Assembly (NCBI RefSeq): GCF_031583575.1
Contig: NZ_CP134146.1
Coordinates: 3,906,001-3,970,000, forward strand
Source of the DNA: Thalassotalea nanhaiensis
Lineage (GTDB): Bacteria > Pseudomonadota > Gammaproteobacteria > Enterobacterales > Alteromonadaceae
Length of the DNA stretch: 64,000 bases
Direction of reading: 5' to 3'
The position numbers and the translations under genes are program-made. Below are positions 57,297 to 64,000 of this stretch, in pieces. The notes beneath the pieces are model-generated. The model was not told the origin of the DNA, searched no databases, and was given only the letters and a program-made list of their open reading frames with translations. Positions within the stretch are counted from its first letter, which is position 1; every line of letters begins with the position of its first letter.

Positions 57297-57779
57297 ATGA
57301 CGCTCGATAAAAAACATTTGATAAATACAATTATCATGCAACTTGAACAAGAGTTAAAAAATGCAATTAATTCAGCTGAAATGGCAAGACTTGCCGCCAC
57401 TGACGATCAAAGCGTAGCTGAAACTCAATATGATACTTTAGGACTTGAAGCTTCTTATTTAGCACATGGACAGTCGGAACGAGCTGAGCAAATAAAAATA
57501 CAAATAGAACAATATCAAAATTTGCACATTAAAGACTTTGATGAGCATGATGAAGTGAGTATTGGCTGTGTTGTTGAACTGTTAAGCAGTAATGCAATGA
57601 AGCAGTATTATTTTATTGGCCCATGCGGTGGAGGATTAAAAATAGTAGCCAATGATATAAGCATTATTGTTATAACCCCTCAGACACCATTGGCTAAGGA
57701 ATTAATCGGAAAATTTCAATACGATATAATTTCTTTACCTGGTAATAACCAGCAAATGGAAATTATTAACCTCTGCTAA
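57297..57779 (+). CDS. GreA/GreB-like protein, probable transcript-cleavage/elongation-type factor
   Basis: A 160-residue protein with an N-terminal coiled coil (about 5-75, with IIMQLEQELKNAINSAEMARLAA) and a C-terminal FKBP-like Gre domain (about 85-155). VVELLSSNAMKQYYFIGPCGGG, IIVITPQTPLAKELIGKFQYDII and the ending follow the Gre pattern (sPlGxALlGk). The acidic tip residues needed for stimulating RNA cleavage are weak in the loop, so it may be a Gre-fold regulator of RNA polymerase rather than GreA itself. It is divergent from yadG and overlaps yajR by 4 bases. Confidence 0.65.
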   Translation: MTLDKKHLINTIIMQLEQELKNAINSAEMARLAATDDQSVAETQYDTLGLEASYLAHGQSERAEQIKIQIEQYQNLHIKDFDEHDEVSIGCVVELLSSNAMKQYYFIGPCGGGLKIVANDISIIVITPQTPLAKELIGKFQYDIISLPGNNQQMEIINLC

Positions 57780-59137
57780 TGCATCAATGCTCGTAACTTT
57801 TCTATATCAACCGTTTTTTCATCGATTTTAAGATAAGCAACTGAGTCTGAATACACTATGGTTGACTCTAATACGCCAGACATTTTAGATAATTGCGAAG
57901 CAAGGGTTTGTGCATGTTGTTCATCGGTAAAGTTTACATTGTAGCTAATACTCTTTGAACGTTTCGTCTCTGCCATTCCCAATGCAATAATAAACCAAAG
58001 CAATAGCAGCCCAGCACTAAATAAGAACACGGTCGCTAGATCAAAGTAAGTTTGTATTAAGCCACCAAATACGCCGCCGATGAATGCACCAAAAAATTGA
58101 CTGCTTGAATAAACCCCCATTGCAGAGCCTTTTTCACCGGCAGGAGCAATGCGCGATAATGTCGATGGCATAGTCGCTTCTAAATAATTAAATGCGATAA
58201 AAAACATCACGACAAAGGTAAACATTAAATAAAAATCATCATGCTTTTGCCAGAGCAATAATAAACTCAGCGTCATTAAAACAATTGCACTGCAAAACAC
58301 TAACTTTTCTTTATTTTTCTTAATCGCCCAAATCATAAATGGCACCATTAAGGCGAAAGAAATAAGTAATGCAGGTAAATATAATTGCCAATGGTCACTG
58401 ACAACAAAGCCAACCTTGGTAAGCATGACAGGTAAGGATACGAACATTGCAGTTAATGCTAAGTGAAGAATAAATACGCCAAGGTTTAAGCGCAATAATT
58501 GTGGCTCTTTTACCAATGCTAGTAATTTATTTGGTACTGCAACTAAATCACCTTTCGGTGCAATATTTATCGAATTAGGTACAACAAATACCACTAACAA
58601 AATACCAACAACAGAGAATATAGCAGTAAGATAAAACAACCCCGCTAAACCAAAACTGTCAGCGACTAATGGCCCCAACACCATCGCAACTGCAAACGAT
58701 AAGCCAATAAACATCCCTATGGTCGCCATCACTTTAGGTCGTTGCTCTTCACGGCTTAAGTCCGCAGCTAAAGCCAACGTAGCACTGGCAATAGCCCCCA
58801 TTCCTTGTAACGCTCGGCCAAATACTACACCGTAAATGGTATCTGCAAGGGCCGCGACAATACTACCGATACAAAATACCACTAAGCCGGAAACTATTAC
58901 CGGTTTGCGGCCAAATTTATCTGACAAAATACCCATTGGTATTTGTAATAGCGCTTGCGTAAACCCGTAAGCACCAATTGCCAAGCCTAACCATATCGGG
59001 CTGTAGCCCTCAAGTTGCACGCCATAAATAGCAAACACAGGTAAAATCATAAATAAGCCGATCATACGCATACCAAAAACGGTAGCTAGCGACAACGAGG
59101 CTTTCTTTTCAATACTATTTAAACCGGTAACATTCAT
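57776..59137 (-). CDS. yajR: MFS transporter with C-terminal ferredoxin-like domain (YajR-like)
   Basis: A 453-residue MFS permease, the length of YajR (454). Twelve membrane segments are followed by a soluble YAM-like domain (about 390-453, NVNFTDEQHAQTLASQLSKM). Motif A is MGILSDKFGRKPVI and VFGRALQGMGAI follows. The transport substrate of YajR is not established; efflux is assumed. It overlaps the Gre-like gene by 4 bases at the 3' end (convergent). Confidence 0.88.
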   Translation of the reverse strand: MNVTGLNSIEKKASLSLATVFGMRMIGLFMILPVFAIYGVQLEGYSPIWLGLAIGAYGFTQALLQIPMGILSDKFGRKPVIVSGLVVFCIGSIVAALADTIYGVVFGRALQGMGAIASATLALAADLSREEQRPKVMATIGMFIGLSFAVAMVLGPLVADSFGLAGLFYLTAIFSVVGILLVVFVVPNSINIAPKGDLVAVPNKLLALVKEPQLLRLNLGVFILHLALTAMFVSLPVMLTKVGFVVSDHWQLYLPALLISFALMVPFMIWAIKKNKEKLVFCSAIVLMTLSLLLLWQKHDDFYLMFTFVVMFFIAFNYLEATMPSTLSRIAPAGEKGSAMGVYSSSQFFGAFIGGVFGGLIQTYFDLATVFLFSAGLLLLWFIIALGMAETKRSKSISYNVNFTDEQHAQTLASQLSKMSGVLESTIVYSDSVAYLKIDEKTVDIEKLRALMH

Positions 59138-59214
59138 ACTTGTATCATTTGGGGAATAAAAACACGTTATTTTAACATGAAGATTAACTAAATTTCATCA
59201 TAACTATAAGTAAA

Positions 59215-59610
59215 TCAAGCTTGATAAAGATGCTCTGTTAATTTGCTGCGCATTTCATCGGGTATAGGCTTAGATTTTTGCGACTCAAAACAATAGTAAA
59301 CCATAATTGCAGTACCTGAGGCACACTTTTGATCCTGTTGCCAAATCTCTTGGTAAACGTGAAAAGATGTATTACCCACCTTAGACAGATAAGTTTTTAC
59401 CTCAATATCTTCACCAAAAAATAATTGCGCATGAAACTCTATTTCGGTTTTAGCTAGGATCATTGGCCACTTCTGCAAATCCAATTTAGGCGATAATATT
59501 TTAAATACAGGATTTCTAGCTCCTTCGAACCAAATAGGAATAGCTGTATTGCCAATATGACCTAGGGCATCAGTGTCACTAAATCGTGGGGTTATAATTT
59601 CTGAAAACAT
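59215..59610 (-). CDS. Acyl-CoA thioesterase, 4HBT (YbgC-like) family
   Basis: A 131-residue hot-dog thioesterase. FSDTDALGHIGNTAI (10-24) is the 4-hydroxybenzoyl-CoA thioesterase active-site block, with Asp14 as the likely nucleophile/base. It hydrolyses an acyl-CoA thioester; the acyl chain is unknown. It is a small solo gene between yajR and the oxygenase gene. Confidence 0.85.
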   Translation of the reverse strand: MFSEIITPRFSDTDALGHIGNTAIPIWFEGARNPVFKILSPKLDLQKWPMILAKTEIEFHAQLFFGEDIEVKTYLSKVGNTSFHVYQEIWQQDQKCASGTAIMVYYCFESQKSKPIPDEMRSKLTEHLYQA

Positions 59611-59704
59611 TCAAATACCTGCAATTGAATAAAAATGATAGGCTAAATTTTAGATTTAATGCATAGTAGCGTTATTCAATCAAATTGTTAAATAATTATC
59701 ACCT

Positions 59705-60400
59705 ATGACTGATTTTATCGAAATATATGAAAATGCACTAAGCAAAGAGTTTTGCTCAAACTTTATAAGCCAATTTGAGGCAAGCCCACATAAAACTCCC
59801 GGAAGAACCGGCAGCGGCGTAGATACGAGTAAGAAACTGAGCGAAGATATTTATCTAAATGAACATCAAGAGTTTCATCCACAATTACAAACCATATTAC
59901 AAGCAACAACACAATGCGTAAGTGATTATGTTAGTAAATACTTTTTTAGCCTGATCAGTGGCATTAGTCTTACTCTTAAACATCCAAAAACAGGTGTGCC
60001 AACACTATTAACTGCGGATAATTTTGAAGAAGTTGGTAAGCCGCAAGCGATGAACTTAATTCGTTACTTATTTCGTTTAGCACCTGTTAATGCGCAAAAA
60101 TACCAACGAGGAAAAGGTAACTATGGTTATTGGCATTCTGAAATTTATCCACAACTCAATGGTAATGAACCCTTGCACCGGGTGTTGTTATTTTTAATTT
60201 ACCTAAACGATGTTGAAGATGGCGGTGAAACTGACTTTTACTATCAAGAAAAAAGTGTTAAACCCAAAGCCGGCAGTATCGTAATAGCGCCGTGTGGATT
60301 CACCCATACTCACAGAGGTAATGTACCAATATCATCAGATAAATACGTATTAACATCTTGGGTTTTATATAACCCGGCTGAACAAATTTATACCGTATAG
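59705..60400 (+). CDS. 2OG-Fe(II) oxygenase, prolyl-4-hydroxylase-like
   Basis: A 231-residue dioxygenase. GYWHSEIYP (about 141-149) gives the H-x-E/D iron ligands, LLFLIYLNDVEDGGETDFYY is the core strand region, and TGH-type HTHRGN (about 200) gives the second His; RG/K segment near the end would bind 2-oxoglutarate. It would hydroxylate a protein or small molecule. It lies 13 bases before the amidohydrolase gene, so they may be cotranscribed; no shared substrate is apparent. Confidence 0.78.
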   Translation: MTDFIEIYENALSKEFCSNFISQFEASPHKTPGRTGSGVDTSKKLSEDIYLNEHQEFHPQLQTILQATTQCVSDYVSKYFFSLISGISLTLKHPKTGVPTLLTADNFEEVGKPQAMNLIRYLFRLAPVNAQKYQRGKGNYGYWHSEIYPQLNGNEPLHRVLLFLIYLNDVEDGGETDFYYQEKSVKPKAGSIVIAPCGFTHTHRGNVPISSDKYVLTSWVLYNPAEQIYTV

Positions 60401-60413
60401 AAGGAGTATAAAC

Positions 60414-61982
60414 ATGAGACACATTCTAATAATACTAAGCTTATTTATATCGTTTAACATATTCGCTGCACCGCCCAAAGCTCCTGATAGAGAGCAAGGT
60501 GAAGGTCCTTATAAAAGATTGATCCTACGTAATGGCTACATGGTTAATGGTGAAGGTGCCCCAGCACAAGGGCCAGTAGATATCGTTATTGAAAATGATC
60601 GCATAAGTGAAATTGTTGTGGTTGGAAACCCCGGTGTTCCGATCAAAAGTGACAAACGCCCTGTAGCAAACGCTAATGATAAAGAAATGGATCTAAATGG
60701 CAGTTATATTTTACCAGGTTTTGTTGATATGCATGGACATATTGGCGGCAGTGCCAAGGGCATTCCAGCTGAGTACGTTTTAAAACTTTGGTTGGCACAC
60801 GGCATCACCACAGTAAGAGAGCCAGGCAGCTTTAACGGTATTGATTGGGTAATGGAGCATGTTAAGAAGAGTAATAAAAACAGTATAGCCGCGCCTAGAA
60901 TCGTGCCATATGTTGGTTTTGGCATGGGTCAGAATGCAAAAATTAACACCCCTAAACAAGCTAAGACTTGGGTAAAAGAAGTTGCAGCAAAAGGTGCGAA
61001 AGGCATAAAGTTTTTTGGTGCTCGACCAGAAATAATGTCAGCCGCGTTGAGTGAGGCTAAAAAACATGGTCTAGGAAGCATGATGCATCATGCTCAATTA
61101 GATGTTACTCATATGAACGTTATTGACTCTGCTCGTTTAGGGTTAACTACAATGGAGCATTGGTATGGTTTACCTGAAGCACTTTTTGAAAACCAAACTA
61201 TACAGAACTATTCGCCAAACTATATTTATCAAAATGAGCAGCATCGTTTTGGTGAAGCCGGCCAGTTATGGAGCCAGGCAGCAAAACCAAATTCAGCACA
61301 ATGGAATGCTGTACGCGATGAATTAATCAAACTTGATTTTACCATTAACCCGACCATGACAATCTACGAAGCAAGTCGCGACTTAATGAAAGAAATGCGC
61401 GCTGAATGGCATGATGAATATACATTACCAACGCTTTGGAAGTTTTTTCAACCTAGCCGTTATGCGCATGGCTCATACTGGTTCGACTGGACAACAGATA
61501 ACGAGATTGCCTGGAAAAAGAATTATCAATTATGGATGACCTTTTTAAATGATTACAAAAATCACGGTGGTAGAATAACTACCGGTTCAGATGCCGGGTA
61601 TATCTTTAAAATTTATGGCTTTGCATACATTCGCGAGTTGGAACTGCTTAGAGAATCAGGGTTTAATGCCTTAGAAGTCGTTAAATCTGCTACATACAAT
61701 GGCGCTCAAGCTCTGGGAATGGAAGATGAAATAGGTTCTATTCGCATCGGAAAAAAAGCCGATTTGGTGATCGTTGAAGAAAATCCATTAGCTAACTTTA
61801 AAGTGTTATACGGCACTAAACATTTCAGACTGAATGATAATAATGAACCGAGCCGAGTAGGCGGCGTTAAGTACACCATAAAAGATGGTATCGTTTACGA
61901 TGCAGAATCTCTATTAAGTGATGTACGAGCTATAGTAAAACAGGCTAAAACAGAGTTACCAACTAGCCCAGAGCAACACTAA
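60414..61982 (+). CDS. Secreted amidohydrolase-superfamily metallohydrolase
   Basis: A 522-residue amidohydrolase with a signal peptide (MRHILIILSLFISFNIFA). It has ILPGFVDMHGHIGG (metal HxH, about 105-115), SMMHHAQLDV, MEHWYG and TTGSDAGYIFK (Asp about 391), followed by GSIRIGKKADLVIVEENPL and the C-terminal lid strand. This is the imidazolonepropionase/dihydroorotase-like layout of TIM-barrel hydrolases. Substrate unknown; peptidase or lactonase activity is possible. AAGGAG precedes ATG 60414. It is the second gene of the oxygenase pair. Confidence 0.85.
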   Translation: MRHILIILSLFISFNIFAAPPKAPDREQGEGPYKRLILRNGYMVNGEGAPAQGPVDIVIENDRISEIVVVGNPGVPIKSDKRPVANANDKEMDLNGSYILPGFVDMHGHIGGSAKGIPAEYVLKLWLAHGITTVREPGSFNGIDWVMEHVKKSNKNSIAAPRIVPYVGFGMGQNAKINTPKQAKTWVKEVAAKGAKGIKFFGARPEIMSAALSEAKKHGLGSMMHHAQLDVTHMNVIDSARLGLTTMEHWYGLPEALFENQTIQNYSPNYIYQNEQHRFGEAGQLWSQAAKPNSAQWNAVRDELIKLDFTINPTMTIYEASRDLMKEMRAEWHDEYTLPTLWKFFQPSRYAHGSYWFDWTTDNEIAWKKNYQLWMTFLNDYKNHGGRITTGSDAGYIFKIYGFAYIRELELLRESGFNALEVVKSATYNGAQALGMEDEIGSIRIGKKADLVIVEENPLANFKVLYGTKHFRLNDNNEPSRVGGVKYTIKDGIVYDAESLLSDVRAIVKQAKTELPTSPEQH

Positions 61983-61996
61983 TTAAAAAGTAGAAG

Positions 61997-62019
61997 AAGC
62001 GGTTTTATAGAAACCGCTT
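61997..62019. terminator. Bidirectional terminator overlapping the pssA stop
   Basis: AAGCGGTTT and AAACCGCTT form a 9-bp stem with a 5-base loop. It lies between the convergent amidohydrolase and pssA genes and covers the last codons of pssA. T-rich tails occur on the plus strand side. Confidence 0.7.
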
Positions 62020-63348
62020 TAATATTCTATCTATTTGGGTCAGTTTAATTTTACGTAACAGCTCTCTTGGCTTATCAGGGTAATCTTGAACTGATTCAAT
62101 GTCATTGATTGAAGTGACGCGGGTAGTATTCGCTAAAACCCCATTTAACTCCTGCTGCCAGCCTGCTTTAAGCTGTTGGCTTTTATCACAAACCAATAGT
62201 CCATTTTCAAGATCCAAGCTCCATGCTCGCGGGTTTAAGTTACTACCGGTAATAAGGTGGTAAGTATCATCAGCAACAACACCTTTTAAATGATAACTGT
62301 TCGTCCCATCTAACCACAGGTGTAGATTTAATTGGCCTTTATCTATGTATTGTTGATTACGTTTGATGAAATTTCTCAGCAGCATTTCATAAATATAAGG
62401 CACAATTCCGATAGTTGAAAACTTGTCTGGCTCAGAAATATAAAAATCATTCGCTCTTTTATCACCAACTACAATTGTAACCTCTACTCCCCTTTTAAGA
62501 GCACGATTTAAATCAGCACTTAATGATTTAGGAAAGTTAAAATAGGGTGTAAACACCACTAAAGAATTTGAAGCGGCTTTAAACACTCTTCTAGCCGTAA
62601 TATTAAGTTGATTTCCACGTGCTCCTAAACCGACCATTGGCGCAACAATCAAATCAGCTTTAGCTGTAGCTGCTCCTTGTACTTTATATGGTGCATGTTT
62701 AATAGACGCTTTCAACTTACTAATTAACGGCTTAATTTGCTTTTTATTTGGCACTTGTGCCTGGTTTAATTTAGGCGCACAACCGCTATGAACAAAGTTA
62801 GTATTTAAAAAGTTAACGAAACTGTCTGCGAGGCTGTCGTTATGAAATTTGTGATATCTATCACAACGGTATTTATCGCCAACGTTGAGGTAAATGTCAT
62901 TGATACTGGCACCACTAAACAACACTGTATCATCAAAAATGAAACCCTTAAGGTGTAATACTCCTAAGAACTCGCGTCGCTTTACAGCTACACCATAAAT
63001 ATCAATACCATGTTCATATTGCTCAGTTAGGTCTATGTATAATTGCCGGTTGCCAAGAGATTTTTCTGCACCAATTAAACCGCGTTGCGCCCGATGAAAA
63101 TCAACAAATACACGTATATCCAGATCTGGATTTTTTTGCTTAGCCGCAAACAATGCATGCAACACTTCTCTACCCGCTTCATCATCTTGTATATAGAGCG
63201 CAGTAATATAAATACGAGTTTTAGCTGTATTGATTAAGTTTAATAACTCAGTTCTATATTGTTTAGCTGAATGTATTATTTCAAAATCGTCAGCATTAAA
63301 TGGAATAGCATCTTTAAGAGATAGCTTACTTTTGCGGGATAGGATCAT
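62005..63348 (-). CDS. pssA: CDP-diacylglycerol-serine O-phosphatidyltransferase (phospholipase-D family)
   Basis: A 447-residue PssA of the phospholipase-D superfamily, close to E. coli's 451. The two HxK motifs are visible: LHLKGFIFDDTVLFSGASIND (about 131) and YHLKGVVADDTYHLITGSNLNPRAW (about 352). IYGVAVKRREF and LTQIDRILKRFL (C-terminal) are typical. It makes phosphatidylserine, the precursor of phosphatidylethanolamine. Its 3' end overlaps the terminator hairpin. It is divergent from the rRNA tail region, with an AT-rich gap of over 100 bases upstream. Confidence 0.93.
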   Translation of the reverse strand: MILSRKSKLSLKDAIPFNADDFEIIHSAKQYRTELLNLINTAKTRIYITALYIQDDEAGREVLHALFAAKQKNPDLDIRVFVDFHRAQRGLIGAEKSLGNRQLYIDLTEQYEHGIDIYGVAVKRREFLGVLHLKGFIFDDTVLFSGASINDIYLNVGDKYRCDRYHKFHNDSLADSFVNFLNTNFVHSGCAPKLNQAQVPNKKQIKPLISKLKASIKHAPYKVQGAATAKADLIVAPMVGLGARGNQLNITARRVFKAASNSLVVFTPYFNFPKSLSADLNRALKRGVEVTIVVGDKRANDFYISEPDKFSTIGIVPYIYEMLLRNFIKRNQQYIDKGQLNLHLWLDGTNSYHLKGVVADDTYHLITGSNLNPRAWSLDLENGLLVCDKSQQLKAGWQQELNGVLANTTRVTSINDIESVQDYPDKPRELLRKIKLTQIDRILKRFL

Positions 63349-63474
63349 CGAATTAGTTTATTTATTATCTATATTTTGATTATAAACGGATTTATAAGGA
63401 TTGTAATAGTACAGCAATAAAAATATGACTTTAGATAATAAAATGTGAAGTGAGGAGAAGTTATTAGCTGTAAT

Positions 63475-63591
63475 TTAGCCGTTTAGTGGCAGGAGGCCCC
63501 AAATCTGGTTACTCGGCAATTGCTCCGGTGTTGTTTTACCTTCTGCATTCTTGAAGTCGTCGTTTGGGATAACTTCATAGTTTGAAACGAA
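63475..63591 (-). pseudogene. Possible C-terminal gene remnant before the rRNA tail
   Basis: In the otherwise empty gap 63349-63591 a minus-strand frame reads without stops for about 38 codons and ends with TAA at 63475-63477. Its composition is coding-like (visible pieces: VIPNDDFKNAEGK, TPEQLPSNQIWG, LLPLNG). It begins directly at the outer terminator hairpin and has no start codon or ribosome-binding site. It may be the tail of a gene removed by a rearrangement near the rRNA operon; the family is not recognised. Chance openness cannot be excluded. Confidence 0.3.
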
Positions 63592-63621
63592 AAAAGCCCC
63601 TAGCGTTAGCTAGGGGCTTTT
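63592..63621 (-). terminator. Terminator after the disrupted 5S copy
   Basis: A perfect 13-bp stem (AAAAGCCCCTAGC / GCTAGGGGCTTTT) with loop GTTA. On the minus strand it follows the disrupted 5S copy and runs into TTTTTTC, ending the rRNA operon. Confidence 0.88.
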
Positions 63622-63624
63622 CGG

Positions 63625-63846
63625 AATTAGGAGCCTGGCGGTTTTGGCCATGGATGGCCTATATAGCAAAATTGCAGGAGCAATATTTTGTAGACCTCGG
63701 CTCTGGCATCCTGCTTCGCTCTACCTCCTGCATCCATGCATCCATGCAGTCGTACTCTCACATGGGAACTCCCACACTACCATCGGCGCAACTGCGTTTC
63801 ACTTCTGCCAGTTTTGATATTAGCGCATGGGATCAGATGGTTATTT
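63625..63846 (-). pseudogene. Disrupted second 5S rRNA copy with a 112-base insertion
   Basis: 63753-63807 is identical over 55 bases to 63920-63974 of the intact 5S, and 63625-63640 matches 63898-63913 over 16 bases including the 3' end. Between them the intact gene has 6 bases (63914-63919) but this copy has 112 (63641-63752). After 63807 a short stretch is replaced by unrelated bases, then GCATGGGATCAG (63825-63836) matches again and the 5' side fades out. It therefore cannot fold as 5S rRNA. The insert contains GGCCATGGATGGCC, repeated CATCCATG and nested palindromes. Confidence 0.75.
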
Positions 63847-63866
63847 TTCAAATAACACAAAGCAAA

Positions 63867-63892
63867 AAAGGCTATCCGTTAGGATAGCCTTT
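63867..63892 (-). terminator. Terminator directly after the intact 5S gene
   Basis: A perfect 11-bp stem (AAAGGCTATCC / GGATAGCCTTT) with loop GTTA, about 13 bases after the 5S 3' end on the minus strand, followed by T residues. The loop is the same GTTA as in the outer terminator at 63592-63621. Confidence 0.88.
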
Positions 63893-63904
63893 CTTTTAAT
63901 TAGG

Positions 63905-64000
63905 AGCCTGGCGATGACCTACTCTCACATGGGAACTCCCACACTACCATCGGCGCAACTGCGTTTCACTTCTGAGTTCGGCATGGGATCAGGTGGTTCC
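63905..64000 (-). rRNA. rrf: 5S ribosomal RNA, 3' part (cut by window edge)
   Basis: Read on the minus strand this carries the conserved 5S core: CATGCCGAACTCAGAAGTG, AACGC, CGATGGTAGTGTGGG and the 3' end GCCAGGC. About 96 of the expected ~115 bases are inside the window; the 5' end lies beyond base 64000. It marks the end of an rRNA operon transcribed on the minus strand; the 23S and 16S genes would be to the right of the window. Confidence 0.93.

Overview
The window looks like a low-GC marine gammaproteobacterium of the Alteromonadales, most like Colwelliaceae (Colwellia/Thalassotalea type). This rests on the gene order dksA-gluQ-pcnB-folK-panB-panC, a PanP-type aspartate decarboxylase near panBC, a TonB-dependent receptor without a SusD partner, a GlyGly-CTERM secreted protease, and lineage-typical families. 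No 16S is present, so this is inference.

Layout. (1) 1-20993, all on the minus strand: a polysaccharide utilisation locus for a sulfated, fucose-rich glycan (fucoidan-like). It holds five S1 sulfatases, a GH29 alpha-L-fucosidase, two secreted parallel beta-helix proteins, a dienelactone-hydrolase/acetyl-xylan-esterase-like enzyme, a TonB-dependent receptor and the start of an SGNH hydrolase cut by the window edge. Hairpin terminators at 9254-9281 and 12574-12610 divide it into three transcription units. (2) 21287-23655: a GntR/FCD regulator with what look like two winged-helix domains, convergent with a ModF-like double ATPase. (3) 23839-31893, minus: a complete oxidative L-fucose operon with a two-subunit UxaA-type dehydratase, aldo/keto reductase, lactonase, SDR dehydrogenase, FucP permease, mutarotase, diketo-acid hydrolase and FMN L-lactate dehydrogenase. 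(4) 32192-35453, minus: a PP2C-kinase fusion and a NarK nitrate transporter. (5) 35692-47104: housekeeping genes (thpR, a MenA-like protein, an MscS channel, pepB, a MaoC-like protein, sfsA, dksA, gluQ, pcnB, folK, panB, panC), with a MITE-like element at 40408-40630. (6) 47277-63348: a 1755-residue S8 protease, panP, a TrmB paralogue with the yadGH ABC exporter, a Gre-like protein, YajR, a thioesterase, a 2OG-Fe(II) oxygenase, an amidohydrolase and pssA. (7) 63475-64000: the end of an rRNA operon on the minus strand, with an intact 5S gene (cut by the window edge) and a second, disrupted 5S copy, each followed by a terminator.

How the genes work together. Surface and periplasmic sulfatases, the esterase, the beta-helix enzymes and the GH29 fucosidase would desulfate, deacylate and cut the glycan, with oligomers entering through the TonB receptor. 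FucP imports L-fucose. The mutarotase, fucose dehydrogenase, lactonase, dehydratase, 2-keto-3-deoxyfuconate dehydrogenase and hydrolase then convert it to pyruvate plus L-lactate, and the LldD-type enzyme oxidises the lactate to pyruvate. The GntR regulator sits beside both units and is the obvious candidate switch. No known endo-fucanase family (GH107, GH168, GH187) is recognisable, so the beta-helix proteins are the best candidates for a less-described depolymerase.
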